This document shows positions 51,827-63,198 of a stretch of DNA of 64,000 bases, piece by piece; positions within the stretch are counted from its first letter, which is position 1, and each line of letters opens with the position of its first letter. The notes beneath the pieces were generated by a model, which saw nothing but the letters and a program-made list of their open reading frames with translations, made no database searches and had not been told where the DNA came from. This stretch comes from Gluconacetobacter sacchari (GTDB lineage Bacteria > Pseudomonadota > Alphaproteobacteria > Acetobacterales > Acetobacteraceae). The position numbers and the translations under genes were made by a program. The stretch is from positions 26,905 through 90,904 of the forward strand of contig NZ_JABEQJ010000019.1 of the NCBI RefSeq assembly GCF_014174255.1, written 5' to 3'.

Positions 51827-54800
51827 ATGAAGAGAAACCAGCGGCGATTCGGCATATCCACCTTTTTTCTGCTCGCGGGCTCGTGCCTTGCGGGCGTCTC
51901 GTCAGTCCGGGCCGCCGATGTCTCCATCAGTCAGGCGAAATCCTTCACCTTCGCCCTGCCGCCCGCGCCGCTGGCACGAACCCTGCTGCGCATATCGGCC
52001 CAGACGGGGACCCCCATCGCGTTTTCGCCCGATCAGGTGGCGGGGCGGCAGGCGGTTGCGGTCAGCGGCCGGATGACCGAGGCGGCGGCGGTCGGCCAGG
52101 CCCTGCGCGGGACGGCGCTGAGCGCGGTCGCGACGCCTTCCGGCGGGCTGAAGATCGTCACGACCGCGCCGCGCGCGCCGGCGGCCACCCCCGCACCGCA
52201 AGGGAGCGCCGTCAGGGCGACGGATGCCGCCGTCCTTGCCGCTCCGGCCCGGGTGGATGCGACGTCCAACGCGGAAGATATCGTCGTGACGGGGTCGCGC
52301 CTCGCGCATTCCGCACTGACCGACATCATGCCGACCACGACGCTGGATGCCGCGCAACTGGCGCGGCGCGGCTATACCAATGTCGGCACCGCGCTGCTGC
52401 GTGAAAATCCGGCCTATGGCCTGCCGGACAATTCGAACATGGGAGCCCAAGGCTCTTATGGCGCGGGACAGTTCTTCGCCAACATGTTCAATCTCGGCTC
52501 GCAGCGCACGCTGACGCTGGTGAACGGCACGCGCTTCGTCTCCGACGCCTCGTCCTCGATCTTCGGCGCGGTCGCGGGGTCGCCGGTCGATCTGTCCATC
52601 ATTCCCTCGTCGCTGATCAAGAAGGTCGAGACCGTGAGCGTCGGCGGCGCGCCGGCCTATGGGTCTGACGCGATCGCCGGCGTGCAGAACTTCATCCTCA
52701 AGAATGATTTCCAGGGCGTGGAGTTTACGGCCCAGGGTGGATTTTCCCAGAAACTGGACGACGGGTCGGCCAGGATCGCGCTTCTGGCCGGCCGGCATTT
52801 CGACCATGACCGGGGCGGTGTCGTCTTCGACGTGGAATATAACAACCAGCTTCCGCTGACCCGCGCGGCACGGCCGCAATTCGGCGGTGGAGACAGCAAT
52901 TATTTCGGGCAGAGCAACAATCCGAACAGCCCGTACCAATATGTGCTGCAACATGGGCAGCGCTATCTGGAATTTACCAATACGGGCATTCCCGTCACCT
53001 CCGATACCTATCCCACGCTTTCGGGCCAGAATTTGGGGGGGGTGACGAACGCCGCGGGACAGACGCTGATCTTCAACCCCACGGGCAGCGCGCTGGTGCC
53101 GCTGACCTTCAATTCGGTCAACGGCGACCAGATTTCGGGCTCCGGCGGGAATGGCTTCAATATCGGCAACTACGATAACCTGATCGTCGGCCAGACGCGG
53201 CTGAACCTGACCACGCTCGCCCATTACGACATCACCGAGCATCTGAAGGCGAAGTTCGAAGGCTGGTACCAGGATGCGAGCGCCTTCAATACGTCCGCCC
53301 AGCCCAACTACAATACCGCCCTGTTCGCGAGTGCGATGACGGGCGCCGCCGACGGGACGCAGAGCGGCAACCTGGTGCTGAGCACCAACAATCCCTTCCT
53401 GACGCAGGCGGAACGCTCCACCATCGTCTCGAACCTTGCCGCCCAGGGACTGCCGACCGACCAGTTCTATCTGGCGCGCGCCAATACCGACTATGGGACC
53501 GGCGCCTTTACCACGAACACGCAGACATTCCGTTTCGTCGGTGGCTTGAACGGGGATTTCGAATTCGCCGGCCGTCATTTCGACTGGGACATCACCGGCA
53601 CCTATGGGCGCTCGATGTCGCAGACCTATCAGCCCATGATCGTGGCGCAGAACTTCGTCAACGCGCTGAATGCCGTGACGCTGCCCAACGGGCAGATCGG
53701 CTGCGCGCCGGGCTATGTCAGCTCACCGCTGCCGACCGAGAACGCGACCTGCGCGGCGCTCAATCCGTTCGGCGTGGGCACGGCGACCCAGTCGGCGATC
53801 GATTATGTGACCGCCATGAGCAAGACCTCGCAGACCAACAGCCAGTTCGACATCGTGGCCGAAGTGAAAAGCACCGTCGTCAAGCTGCCGGCGGGCGACG
53901 TGCGCTGGGACCTGGGCTACGAGCACCGGCGCGAGGCCACGAACTTCAATCCGGGGGCCTTCTTCCGCGGGGAGGCGATGCCGGACGGCACCTATCAGCA
54001 ATATGGCGCATATATTCCGGTCTCGCCGGTCGCGGGCAGCTATCATACGCATGAGGCCTTCGCGGAACTGGAGGTTCCGCTGGTTTCGCCGAAGATGCAT
54101 GTGCCCGGCGTCTATGAATTCTCGGGCGATGCGGCGGCGCGCTACGTCAACAATTCCATAACCGGAGGCTTCTGGACCTGGACCGCCGGGGGGGACCTAT
54201 GCGCCGACGCGCGACGTTGTGTTCCACGGCAATTATACCCGCTCGCTCCGCGCGCCGTCGATCACGGAACTGTTCGCGCCCGATGGCTCGGTCTACGATA
54301 GCGGGAACGATCCGTGCTCGCCCCAGTTCATCACGTCCGGGCCGAATCCGGGTGTCCGGCGCGCGAATTGCGCCAGGGCGGGCGTGCCGACCAACTTCAC
54401 GTCGAACATCAACAATTATACCGTGCTCGGCAGTTCGGGCGGCAACCGCCATCTGCAAAACGAAACGGCGGACAGCTTTACCGGCGGCGTGACCCTGCGG
54501 CCGCGCTGGGTGCGTGGGTTGACCATCAATTCCGATTTCATCGACATCAATCTGCACAACGAGATCCAGTCGCTCGATATCACCCAGATCATGGATGCGT
54601 GCTACGATTCGCCGAACTTTCCGAACGCCTACTGCTCGGCCTTTACGCGGGATTCGTCCGGACAGATTACGAATTTCAAGGAAGGATACTACAATATCGC
54701 GAACCAGCATGTGCGCGGCGTGCAGTCCAAGCTGGATTACTTCCTGACGCTGGACGATATCGGGCTGGGTCCGAAATCGGGCGCGGTCGAGATGACCGTC

Positions 54801-55190
54801 AATTACATGCATTACGTCTTCAACAACCAGACGCTGCTGAGCCAGACCTATGCGCAGGTCGGCGATACGCGCAACCCGCGCGACAGCTTCACGACCAATA
54901 TCAATTATTTCCGCGGCCCGCTCATGCTGCAATGGCAGATGATCTATTACGGCAAGAGCCACTACAAGCTGAACGTGGCCCCCAACACCTATTCGATCAA
55001 CAACTTCAAGCAATATTTCATGTTCAACACGACCATCGGCTATACGTTCCTCAAGCATTATGTGGCAAACGTGAATATCAACAACGTGTTCGACGCCAAG
55101 CCGCAATATCCCTATACCGGTTCGAGCACGCGCTATTTCGACGGTATCATCGGGCGTTCGTTCACCCTGTCGGTCCAGGCGAACTTCTGA
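51827..55190 (+). pseudogene. TonB-dependent receptor with signalling domain, frame broken at a G7 tract
   Basis: The coding sequence reads as one TonB-dependent receptor of about 1,120 residues if one base is removed from the G7 run at 54188-54194. Before the run: signal peptide (ISTFFLLAGSCLAGVSSVRAA), STN signalling domain (SFTFALPPAPLARTLLRISAQTG onward), plug domain (EDIVVTGSRL) and most of the barrel up to GGFWTWTAGG. After it, in the next frame: TYAPTRDVVFHGNYTRSLRAPS to the terminal SVQANF. As read, the frame ends at 54301, truncating the barrel. The STN domain fits signalling to the FecR/FecI pair upstream. The ligand is unknown; FecA-type iron and SusC-like or peptide uptake are possible. 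Confidence 0.8.
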
Positions 55191-55269
55191 GCGTGGGCAT
55201 TCGGGTCTCGTACCGGAACGGCCGCTTCATACAATGCGGCGCGCGGTGGCGCGCCGGGAGGACATCGAT

Positions 55270-57384
55270 TTGAGTCTTGCGAAAAATGGCCGCGTCGCGA
55301 AGCGTCGCGGCGGAATCGCGATGCTGCTGGGCACGGCCTGCCTGGCCGGGACGTTGGGTGCCGGCAGTGCCGTGGCCGCCACCATGGCGGTGCCCGCTAC
55401 GCCTGGCGCGGCGGCCGCGCCCCACGGGGCCTGGGGGTTCGACCTGTCGGGGCGCAATCTTTCGGTGAAGCCGGGCGATGATTTCTTCGGCTATGCCAAC
55501 GGCACCTATGTCGACCATCTGGTCATTCCGCCGGACCGGACGAGCTGGGGGCCGTTCAACGAGCTTGCCGAGCTGTCGCGTACGCGGGTGCAGGCGATCC
55601 TGAACGACGTGGCGTCGCAGGCGCAGGCGGACCCGACGACGATCGAAGGCAAGCTCGGGACGTTCTATGCCGCGTTCATGGACGAGGCGGCCGTCGAGGC
55701 GTCGGGCACGGCGCCGTTGGCGGCCGACCTGGCCGCGATCCGGGCGGTGCATGATGCCGCGTCCTTCGCCGCCGTTGCCGGGGCGGCGCAGGAGACGTTC
55801 CAGGCGTCGCCGTTCTCGCTCATGATCCAGCCCGATGCGAAGGACCCCACGCGCTATTCGCTGGACCTGGACCAGGCGGGGCTGGGGATGCCGGACCGGG
55901 ATTATTACGCCAAACCCTCCTTTGCCGCGAAGAAGACCGCGTATCAGGCCTATGTCGAGACGATGCTCGGGCTGATCGGGTGGCCGGACGCGAAGCGGGC
56001 GGCGTCCGACATCGTCGCGCTGGAAACGGCGATCGCGAAGGTCCATTGGGCGCGCGACGAGATGCGCGATCCGGAAAAGAGCTACAATCCCCGCACCGTC
56101 GCGCAGCTTGGGAAGGAGGCGCCCGGTTTCGACTGGACGCGCTGGCTACAGGCGGCGGGCGTTCCGGCGACGGGCCTTGCGCAGCGTATCGTGATCGCCG
56201 GCGAACCCAGTGCGATCGCGGGAGAGGCGAAGATCCTCGGCGCGACGGATATCGCGACGCTACGCGCGTGGCTGGCCTTCCATCTGGCGGATAACGCGGC
56301 GCCCGACCTGTCGAAAGCGTTCGTCGATGCGTGGTTCGCGTTCAACGGCAAGACGCTGTCCGGCCAGCCGCAACTGCCGGTGCGCTGGAAGCGCGCGGTG
56401 GGGGCGACGAGTTCCGCGATGGGGTGGGCGATCGGCCGGGTGTATGTCGCGCGCTATTTCCCGCCGGACAGCAAGGTGCAGATGGGGCATCTGACGGACG
56501 AGTTGAAGGCGGCCTTCCGAGTCCGGCTCCAGCATAATGGCTGGATGGAGCCGGCGACCCGTGCCGCCGCGTTGCGCAAGCTGGAGAGCTTCACCGTCCA
56601 GATCGGCTATCCCACCAAGTGGCGCGACTATGGCGCGCTGACGATCCACAAGGGTGACGTGTATGGCAATGCCAGCCGCGCGATGGCCTTCGAATGGCGA
56701 TACTGGCTGGCGCATCTGGACAAGCCGGTCGATCGCGACGAATGGGACATGACCCCGCAGACCGTGAATGCCTACAATATGCCGGTGTTCGATGAGGTCG
56801 TGTTTCCGGCCGCGATCCTTCAGCCGCCTTTCTTCAACCCCAAGGCGGACCCGGCGATCAATTACGGCGCGATCGGCGGTGTGATCGGTCATGAGATGAC
56901 CCATTCCTTCGACGACCAGGGGCGCAAGTTCGACGAGCATGGACGGCTGCGCGACTGGTGGACCAAGGCGGACGCGGCGCGGTTCCAGAAACTTGCCGAC
57001 CGGCTGGGGGCGCAGTTCGACGCGTTCGCGGTTCTGCCGGGCGTGCATGTGAACGGCAAGCTGACGATGGGCGAGAACATCGCCGATCTCGGCGGGCTGA
57101 CGCTGGCGCTGGATGCCTACCATGCCTCGCTGCATGGCAAGCCGGCGCCGGTGATCGACGGGCTGACGGGCGACCAGCGGGTGTTCCTGGGCTGGGCGCA
57201 GGTGTGGCGCGAGAAGGTGCGCGACGACGCCATGCGCCAGCAGATCGTGGTCGACCCGCATTCGCCGCCGGTCGCGCGCGTCAACATGCCGATGCATAAT
57301 ATCGACGCATGGTATGACGCGTGGGGTGTCGTTGCGGGCCAGACGCTTTATCTGAAGCCGGCGGACCGGGTGAAGATCTGGTGA
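55270..57384 (+). CDS. M13 family zinc metallopeptidase (PepO/neprilysin-like), exported
   Basis: This is a 704-residue M13 peptidase. The zinc motif HEMTH is in GVIGHEMTHSFDDQGR, the third ligand lies in ENIADLGG, and NAYNMPVFDEVVFPA precedes the site. A signal peptide (GGIAMLLGTACLAGTLGAGSAVA) follows the start. The TTG at 55270 is preferred because GGGAGGA lies 7 bases upstream; ATG 55234 would add 12 basic residues. It follows the TonB receptor by 79 bases, so the two may serve peptide capture and cleavage. A strong hairpin terminator lies after it. Confidence 0.9.
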   Translation: MSLAKNGRVAKRRGGIAMLLGTACLAGTLGAGSAVAATMAVPATPGAAAAPHGAWGFDLSGRNLSVKPGDDFFGYANGTYVDHLVIPPDRTSWGPFNELAELSRTRVQAILNDVASQAQADPTTIEGKLGTFYAAFMDEAAVEASGTAPLAADLAAIRAVHDAASFAAVAGAAQETFQASPFSLMIQPDAKDPTRYSLDLDQAGLGMPDRDYYAKPSFAAKKTAYQAYVETMLGLIGWPDAKRAASDIVALETAIAKVHWARDEMRDPEKSYNPRTVAQLGKEAPGFDWTRWLQAAGVPATGLAQRIVIAGEPSAIAGEAKILGATDIATLRAWLAFHLADNAAPDLSKAFVDAWFAFNGKTLSGQPQLPVRWKRAVGATSSAMGWAIGRVYVARYFPPDSKVQMGHLTDELKAAFRVRLQHNGWMEPATRAAALRKLESFTVQIGYPTKWRDYGALTIHKGDVYGNASRAMAFEWRYWLAHLDKPVDRDEWDMTPQTVNAYNMPVFDEVVFPAAILQPPFFNPKADPAINYGAIGGVIGHEMTHSFDDQGRKFDEHGRLRDWWTKADAARFQKLADRLGAQFDAFAVLPGVHVNGKLTMGENIADLGGLTLALDAYHASLHGKPAPVIDGLTGDQRVFLGWAQVWREKVRDDAMRQQIVVDPHSPPVARVNMPMHNIDAWYDAWGVVAGQTLYLKPADRVKIW

Positions 57385-57426
57385 TGGCCGTCACGGCCGT
57401 CAGGCCGGCCGTGTAGCGTATTGCCG

Positions 57427-57454
57427 CCCGTCCGAACGACCGTGTTCGGACGGG
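57427..57454. terminator. Bidirectional hairpin terminator
   Basis: A perfect 11-bp stem CCCGTCCGAAC/GTTCGGACGGG with a GACCGT loop sits between the convergent M13 peptidase and RNA methyltransferase genes. It could terminate transcripts from both sides. No T-run follows, so efficiency is unclear. Confidence 0.65.
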
Positions 57455-57532
57455 TTCCGCGCCGCCGGGGCTTTGACCCGATACCGGACCCAGGCCGCTT
57501 TATGCCGGGACCGATCCGCATGGCGGCGCGGA

Positions 57533-58813
57533 TCACCGTATCCGGCGGCGAGGCGCGGGTGGGGCGCTGAAGACGCAGACGGCCTCGACCTCCGCCGACC
57601 ACAGGAACTGGTCGATGACCGTCACGCCGTCCAGTTGGTATCCCGCCGTCTTCAGTCCCGCGGCGTCGCGGGTCAGGGCCTGGGGGTTGCAACTGACATA
57701 GATGACCCGTTCGGGCCGGCCTTCGACGATCTGCGCCATCTGGGCGCCGGCCCCCATGTACGGGGGGTCGAGGACGACGGCGCGGGCGTCGGCGATCTGG
57801 CGGGCCATGATCGGCTGGCGGTTCAGGTCGCGCTGCTCGGCGACGATTCGGGTCTTGCTGGTCGCGCGGCGCAGGGCGGCGACGGCGTCGGGCTGGCCTT
57901 CGAAGGCCAGGAGCCGGGCTTTTTCGCCCAGGGCGAAGGACAGGGTTCCGCAGCCGGCATAGAGTTCGATGATCGTGTCGCGGCGGACCAGCTTGCGCGG
58001 CACCGCCGCCAGCACCGCCGCGATGATCGCGGCTTCGCCTTCGCGGCTGGGTTGCAGGAAGGCGCCGGGCGGCGGCGCGACGGCGGTGCCCGAGAACAGG
58101 TGATGGACCGGGCCGGTCTGGGCGGCGGTTTCCGGCGCGTCGGTGGTGCCGACGGGGCGCCAGGCGATGCGGGGAATGTGGTGCGCGCGGGCGAATGCGG
58201 CCAGCTTGGCGCGATCGCTCGGCTCCAGCGGCCCGTCGGTGGCCAGCAGCAGGTCGGGGCCCGAATCGAGCAGGTTGATCAGCACGTCGCCGTTCTGCCG
58301 CAATGCGCCCAGCGACCGCGCCACGTCACGCAGCGCGGGGAGCAGGGCGAACAGCGCGGGGGCCAGGACCGGGCAGGTCGTCAGGTCGACCACCGCGCCG
58401 CGGCGGGCGTGCAGCCCGATCGCCACGCCGTCGGGCCGGCGGCGAATCGCCAGGTCGACACGCCTGCGCGAGGCTGGCGGGCTTTGGACGCGCCCGATGA
58501 CGGTGGGATCGACGAAGCCGGCACGCTCCAGGGCGTGGACGACCGTTCCGGCCTTCCAGTCCAGCGCGGCGGGCAGCGCGAGGTGCTGGACGGCGCAGCC
58601 GCCGCATTCCCCGAACAGGGGGCAGGGAGGTTGCGTCCGGTCCGGGCTGGGCCGCAAGACCGACAGCAGGGCGGCGGCGTGGCCATTCGGGGGGGCGATG
58701 CGGACCCGTTCGCACGGCAGGGCGCCGGGGACGAAGAGAAGCGCGCCGTCGGGCAGGCGGGCCAGGCCATCCCCGTCCACGCCGAGCGCGCTGATATCGA
58801 TATCGGTGGTCAT
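57533..58813 (-). CDS. Class I SAM-dependent RNA methyltransferase (TrmA/RlmD family)
   Basis: This is a 426-residue uracil-C5 RNA methyltransferase. Iron-sulfur cysteines are in CPLFGECGGC, with another in TTCPVL. The SAM region is ELYAGCGTLSFALGEKA, followed by DPPYMGAG (catalytic Asp-Pro-Pro) and YVSCNPQALTRD with the nucleophilic cysteine. The TRAM domain common at the N-terminus of RlmD looks short here. The ATG is at 58813, and a longer upstream frame overlaps the helicase gene. Target (23S rRNA U1939, U747 or tRNA U54) cannot be told. A terminator hairpin separates it from the helicase. Confidence 0.88.
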   Translation of the reverse strand: MTTDIDISALGVDGDGLARLPDGALLFVPGALPCERVRIAPPNGHAAALLSVLRPSPDRTQPPCPLFGECGGCAVQHLALPAALDWKAGTVVHALERAGFVDPTVIGRVQSPPASRRRVDLAIRRRPDGVAIGLHARRGAVVDLTTCPVLAPALFALLPALRDVARSLGALRQNGDVLINLLDSGPDLLLATDGPLEPSDRAKLAAFARAHHIPRIAWRPVGTTDAPETAAQTGPVHHLFSGTAVAPPPGAFLQPSREGEAAIIAAVLAAVPRKLVRRDTIIELYAGCGTLSFALGEKARLLAFEGQPDAVAALRRATSKTRIVAEQRDLNRQPIMARQIADARAVVLDPPYMGAGAQMAQIVEGRPERVIYVSCNPQALTRDAAGLKTAGYQLDGVTVIDQFLWSAEVEAVCVFSAPPAPRRRIR

Positions 58814-58831
58814 TGGTTTTCTATCCAGCTT

Positions 58832-58859
58832 GTCCTGGCCGGTTCGCGCCGGCCAGGAC
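58832..58859 (-). terminator. Hairpin terminator after the helicase gene
   Basis: A perfect 11-bp stem GTCCTGGCCGG/CCGGCCAGGAC with a 6-base loop lies between the helicase stop (58869) and the methyltransferase start (58813). No T-run follows on either side. Confidence 0.65.
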
Positions 58860-58868
58860 GCCCGGGAT

Positions 58869-60503
<1,635 letters not shown>

Positions 60504-60559
60504 AATTCTCTCGAACGTGTCAGTGGTGTGGTCCCGTCCATTCCGCCACGATGTGGTCC

Positions 60560-60599
60560 GGCAGGCATTTTCGGCCTGTTTTCCTGCGACGAAGCAGGG
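60560..60599 (-). promoter_or_regulatory. Tandem alternative hairpins in the helicase leader
   Basis: On the minus strand, CCCTGC-N6-GCAGG and CAGGC-N7-GCCTGCC stand four bases apart. The arms are cross-complementary: GCAGG can also pair with CCTGC inside the last arm. The leader could therefore switch between two folds, which would suit autoregulation or temperature response of a helicase gene. No data support this beyond sequence. Confidence 0.35.
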
Positions 60600-60641
60600 C
60601 CTTGCGAAAATGAAGGCGAATCCTCCGATTCCGCGTGACTG

Positions 60642-60670
60642 TCCGTATCGAGAAATGGGACGAAAATCAA
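60642..60670 (-). promoter_or_regulatory. Putative promoter of the helicase gene
   Basis: On the minus strand, TTGATT and TACGGA are separated by 17 bases, giving a leader of about 130 bases that contains the tandem hairpins. The -10 match is only partial. Confidence 0.3.
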
Positions 60671-60756
60671 GCGCGGTGCATCGGGGGGCAGGGTTGGTCC
60701 TGGCGCGTCGCGGGTCTTGAGTCCCATGTCGCTGGCGTCTTGTCTCTGGAGGATCC

Positions 60757-62589
60757 GTGGTCACAGTCACGCCGTTGAAAATCGAGGATTATGGCCTGAT
60801 CGGCGATGGGCGGAGCTGCGCCCTGGTCGGGCGGAACGGGTCGATCGACTGGCTTTGCTGGCCGCGATTCGACAGTCCGGCCTGTTTCGCGTCCCTGCTG
60901 GGGGACGGGGAGAACGGGCACTGGCAATTGGCGCCGGACGAGGAGCGCGCGGGCGCGCCGATCACGGTGACGCGGTCGTACCGCAACCAGGGCATGGTGC
61001 TGGAAACGGTGTTCGAGACCCATACCGGCGTGGTCGCGGTCCTGGATTTCATGGCGGTCGGTGCCGCCGAGCCCACGCTGATCCGGATCGTCGAGGGGCG
61101 GCGGGGCGCGGTGCCGATCCTCAACTGGCTGGTGCTGCGCTTCGATTACGGGCTGTCGGTGCCCTGGGTGACGCGCCTGCCGGACAATATGGGGATCAGC
61201 GCCATCGCCGGGCCGTCGCGCTGCGTGCTGCGCTGCCCGGTCGCGCTGCATGGCGAGGATCGCCATACCGTGTCGCGCTTCATCGTCTCCGAGGGGGAGC
61301 AGGTGCCGTTCGTGCTGACCTATATGGATTCGCACGGCACGCTGTCGCAGCCCATCGATGCGCGGGCGGCCCTGCATCGGACCGAGCAATTCTGGGCGGA
61401 CTGGATCGCGCGCTGCACCTATCAGGGCGAGCATGCCGCGATCGTGCGGCGGTCGCTGCTGACGCTCAAGGCGCTGATCTACCAGCCCACGGGGGGGATC
61501 GTGGCCGCGCCGACCACCTCGCTGCCCGAGGAGTTGGGGGGCGGGCGAAACTGGGATTATCGCTATTGTTGGCTGCGGGATGCCTCGCTGACGCTGATCG
61601 CGATCATGGCCGGCGGCTATTACGACGAGGCGATGGCGTGGCGGGACTGGCTACAGGCCGCCGTCGCCGGCAGCCCCGACCAGGTGCAGATCATGTACGG
61701 CATCGCCGGCGAGCGCCTGCTGAACGAGTGGGAGGCCGGGTGGCTGCCGGGTTATGAGGGCTCGCAGCCCGTACGGGTCGGCAATGCGGCGGCCGGGCAG
61801 CTTCAGCTTGATGTGTATGGCGAGGCGATCGCCGCGCTGCATGTCGCCCGGCAGACGCGCCTGTGCGCCATTACCGATGGCTGGCGGTTGCAGGTCGGGC
61901 TGTTGCAGCATCTGGCGACCATCTGGCGGGAGCCGGATGAGGGCATGTGGGAGGTGCGCGGCGGGCGGCGCCAGTTCACCGTCTCCAAGATCTCGTGCTG
62001 GCTGGCGTTCGACCGGGCGATTCGCGATGTCGAGAAATACGGGCTGGAGGCGCCGCTGGACGAATGGAAGGCCCTGCGGCAGGAAATCCATGACACGGTG
62101 TGCCGCGAGGCGTTCAACGCCGACAAGAACAGCTTCGTCCAGTATTTCGGCGGCACGGGGCTTGATGCTGGGCTGTTGCTGATCCCGGTCGTCGGTTTCC
62201 TGCCCGCCGAGGATCCGCGCGTTACCGGCACCATCGCGGCGGTCGAGCGCGAATTGCTGGACGAGCATGGATTTGTCCGCCGGTATCTGCCCGATCATGT
62301 CGTGGAAGGCGTGGCGGGGGGCGAGGGGTCGTTCATCGCCTGTTCGTTCTGGCTGGTGAACGCCTATGTCGCCCAGGGCCGGATGGAGGAGGCGCATGCC
62401 CTGTTCAACCGGCTGCTGGCGCTGTGCAGCGACCTGGGGCTGCTGGCCGAGGAATATGATGCCGGCACCGGCCGGCAGGTGGGGAATTTCCCGCAGGCGT
62501 TCTCGCACCTGTCGCTGATCAACTCGGCATCGATCCTGAGCGCCGGGCGGATCACCACCATGGGGGCGGCGCCGCTGCCGGTGCTGTAG
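60757..62589 (+). CDS. Glycoside hydrolase family 15 protein (glucoamylase/trehalase-like)
   Basis: This is a 610-residue cytosolic GH15 protein. The N-terminal domain opens IEDYGLIGDGRSCALVGRNGSIDWLCWPRFDSP, and the catalytic barrel includes GGGRNWDYRYCWLRDASL and later LLAEEYDAGTGRQVGNFPQAFSH, with the general acid and base in the conserved Glu positions. Members cleave trehalose or maltooligosaccharides. The GTG start follows GGAGGA by 6 bases. No signal peptide is present. The divergent helicase gene lies 253 bases upstream. Confidence 0.93.
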   Translation: MVTVTPLKIEDYGLIGDGRSCALVGRNGSIDWLCWPRFDSPACFASLLGDGENGHWQLAPDEERAGAPITVTRSYRNQGMVLETVFETHTGVVAVLDFMAVGAAEPTLIRIVEGRRGAVPILNWLVLRFDYGLSVPWVTRLPDNMGISAIAGPSRCVLRCPVALHGEDRHTVSRFIVSEGEQVPFVLTYMDSHGTLSQPIDARAALHRTEQFWADWIARCTYQGEHAAIVRRSLLTLKALIYQPTGGIVAAPTTSLPEELGGGRNWDYRYCWLRDASLTLIAIMAGGYYDEAMAWRDWLQAAVAGSPDQVQIMYGIAGERLLNEWEAGWLPGYEGSQPVRVGNAAAGQLQLDVYGEAIAALHVARQTRLCAITDGWRLQVGLLQHLATIWREPDEGMWEVRGGRRQFTVSKISCWLAFDRAIRDVEKYGLEAPLDEWKALRQEIHDTVCREAFNADKNSFVQYFGGTGLDAGLLLIPVVGFLPAEDPRVTGTIAAVERELLDEHGFVRRYLPDHVVEGVAGGEGSFIACSFWLVNAYVAQGRMEEAHALFNRLLALCSDLGLLAEEYDAGTGRQVGNFPQAFSHLSLINSASILSAGRITTMGAAPLPVL

Positions 62590-62622
62590 CGTTCATGTGC
62601 TGTAGCGTTCGTGGCCCGCGGT

Positions 62623-63075
62623 CTACAGGCCGCGGGCCATGGCGGCGGAGAGAATCGTCAGGACGCCGAGGCCGATATTGATGGTGACCAGCGAACGGAT
62701 GTTGTCGAACAGGGCGGGCTGGGGGCGGATGGCGCGGCGGGCCTTCTGGTACGGGCCGAAATAGATCCGCGCGAACAGGGCCGCCATGGCGAGGCCCAGC
62801 AATTGCATCGCGTTCACCTGCCATGGGATGGCGGCGAAACCGCCTTCGTGCAGGATCATCAGCCAGCCGGTGACCAGGACCGCGGGCATGGTGTGCCAGA
62901 CGACACGAAAGAAGCGGGCCAGGGTTTGCAGATGGACCGACGCGCGCTGGGTCGCGTCCAGCAGCCCCAGGCTGGGGCGCAGGATGAACACCGCATAGAT
63001 CATGCCGCCGACCCAGGCGGTCATGCCGAGCAGGTGGATCGCGAGCACGAGGCTCCAGAGGATCGAGGCGGTCAT
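62623..63075 (-). CDS. CopD-family membrane protein
   Basis: This is a 150-residue membrane protein with four predicted helices (LWSLVLAIHLLGMTAWVGGMIY, VVWHTMPAVLVTGWLMIL, AMQLLGLAMAALFARIYFG, SLVTINIGLGVLTILSAAM). Conserved histidines in HLLGMTAWVGG, and also in VVWH, suggest haem or copper binding as in CopD-like and HemJ-like proteins. The ATG follows GGGAGCC. The role is unresolved. It is divergent from the NAD(P)HX repair gene. Confidence 0.75.
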   Translation of the reverse strand: MTASILWSLVLAIHLLGMTAWVGGMIYAVFILRPSLGLLDATQRASVHLQTLARFFRVVWHTMPAVLVTGWLMILHEGGFAAIPWQVNAMQLLGLAMAALFARIYFGPYQKARRAIRPQPALFDNIRSLVTINIGLGVLTILSAAMARGL

Positions 63076-63198
63076 GTTCGGCTCCCGGCCAGGGTGAAGG
63101 AGGGCCCGCGTGACGTGGTGCGGGCGTCGATGGTATGCTTGATCGCCAATTCCGCCCCGGCGCGCAAGACGGTGGCCCCGGAACGAGGAGAGTGCCCG

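Noticed and set aside
54188..54194. Programmed ribosomal frameshift at the G7 run of the TonB receptor
   Set aside because: The required shift would join two halves of a transmembrane barrel, with no slippery heptamer, downstream structure or known precedent in this family. A sequence error or phase-variable tract is simpler.
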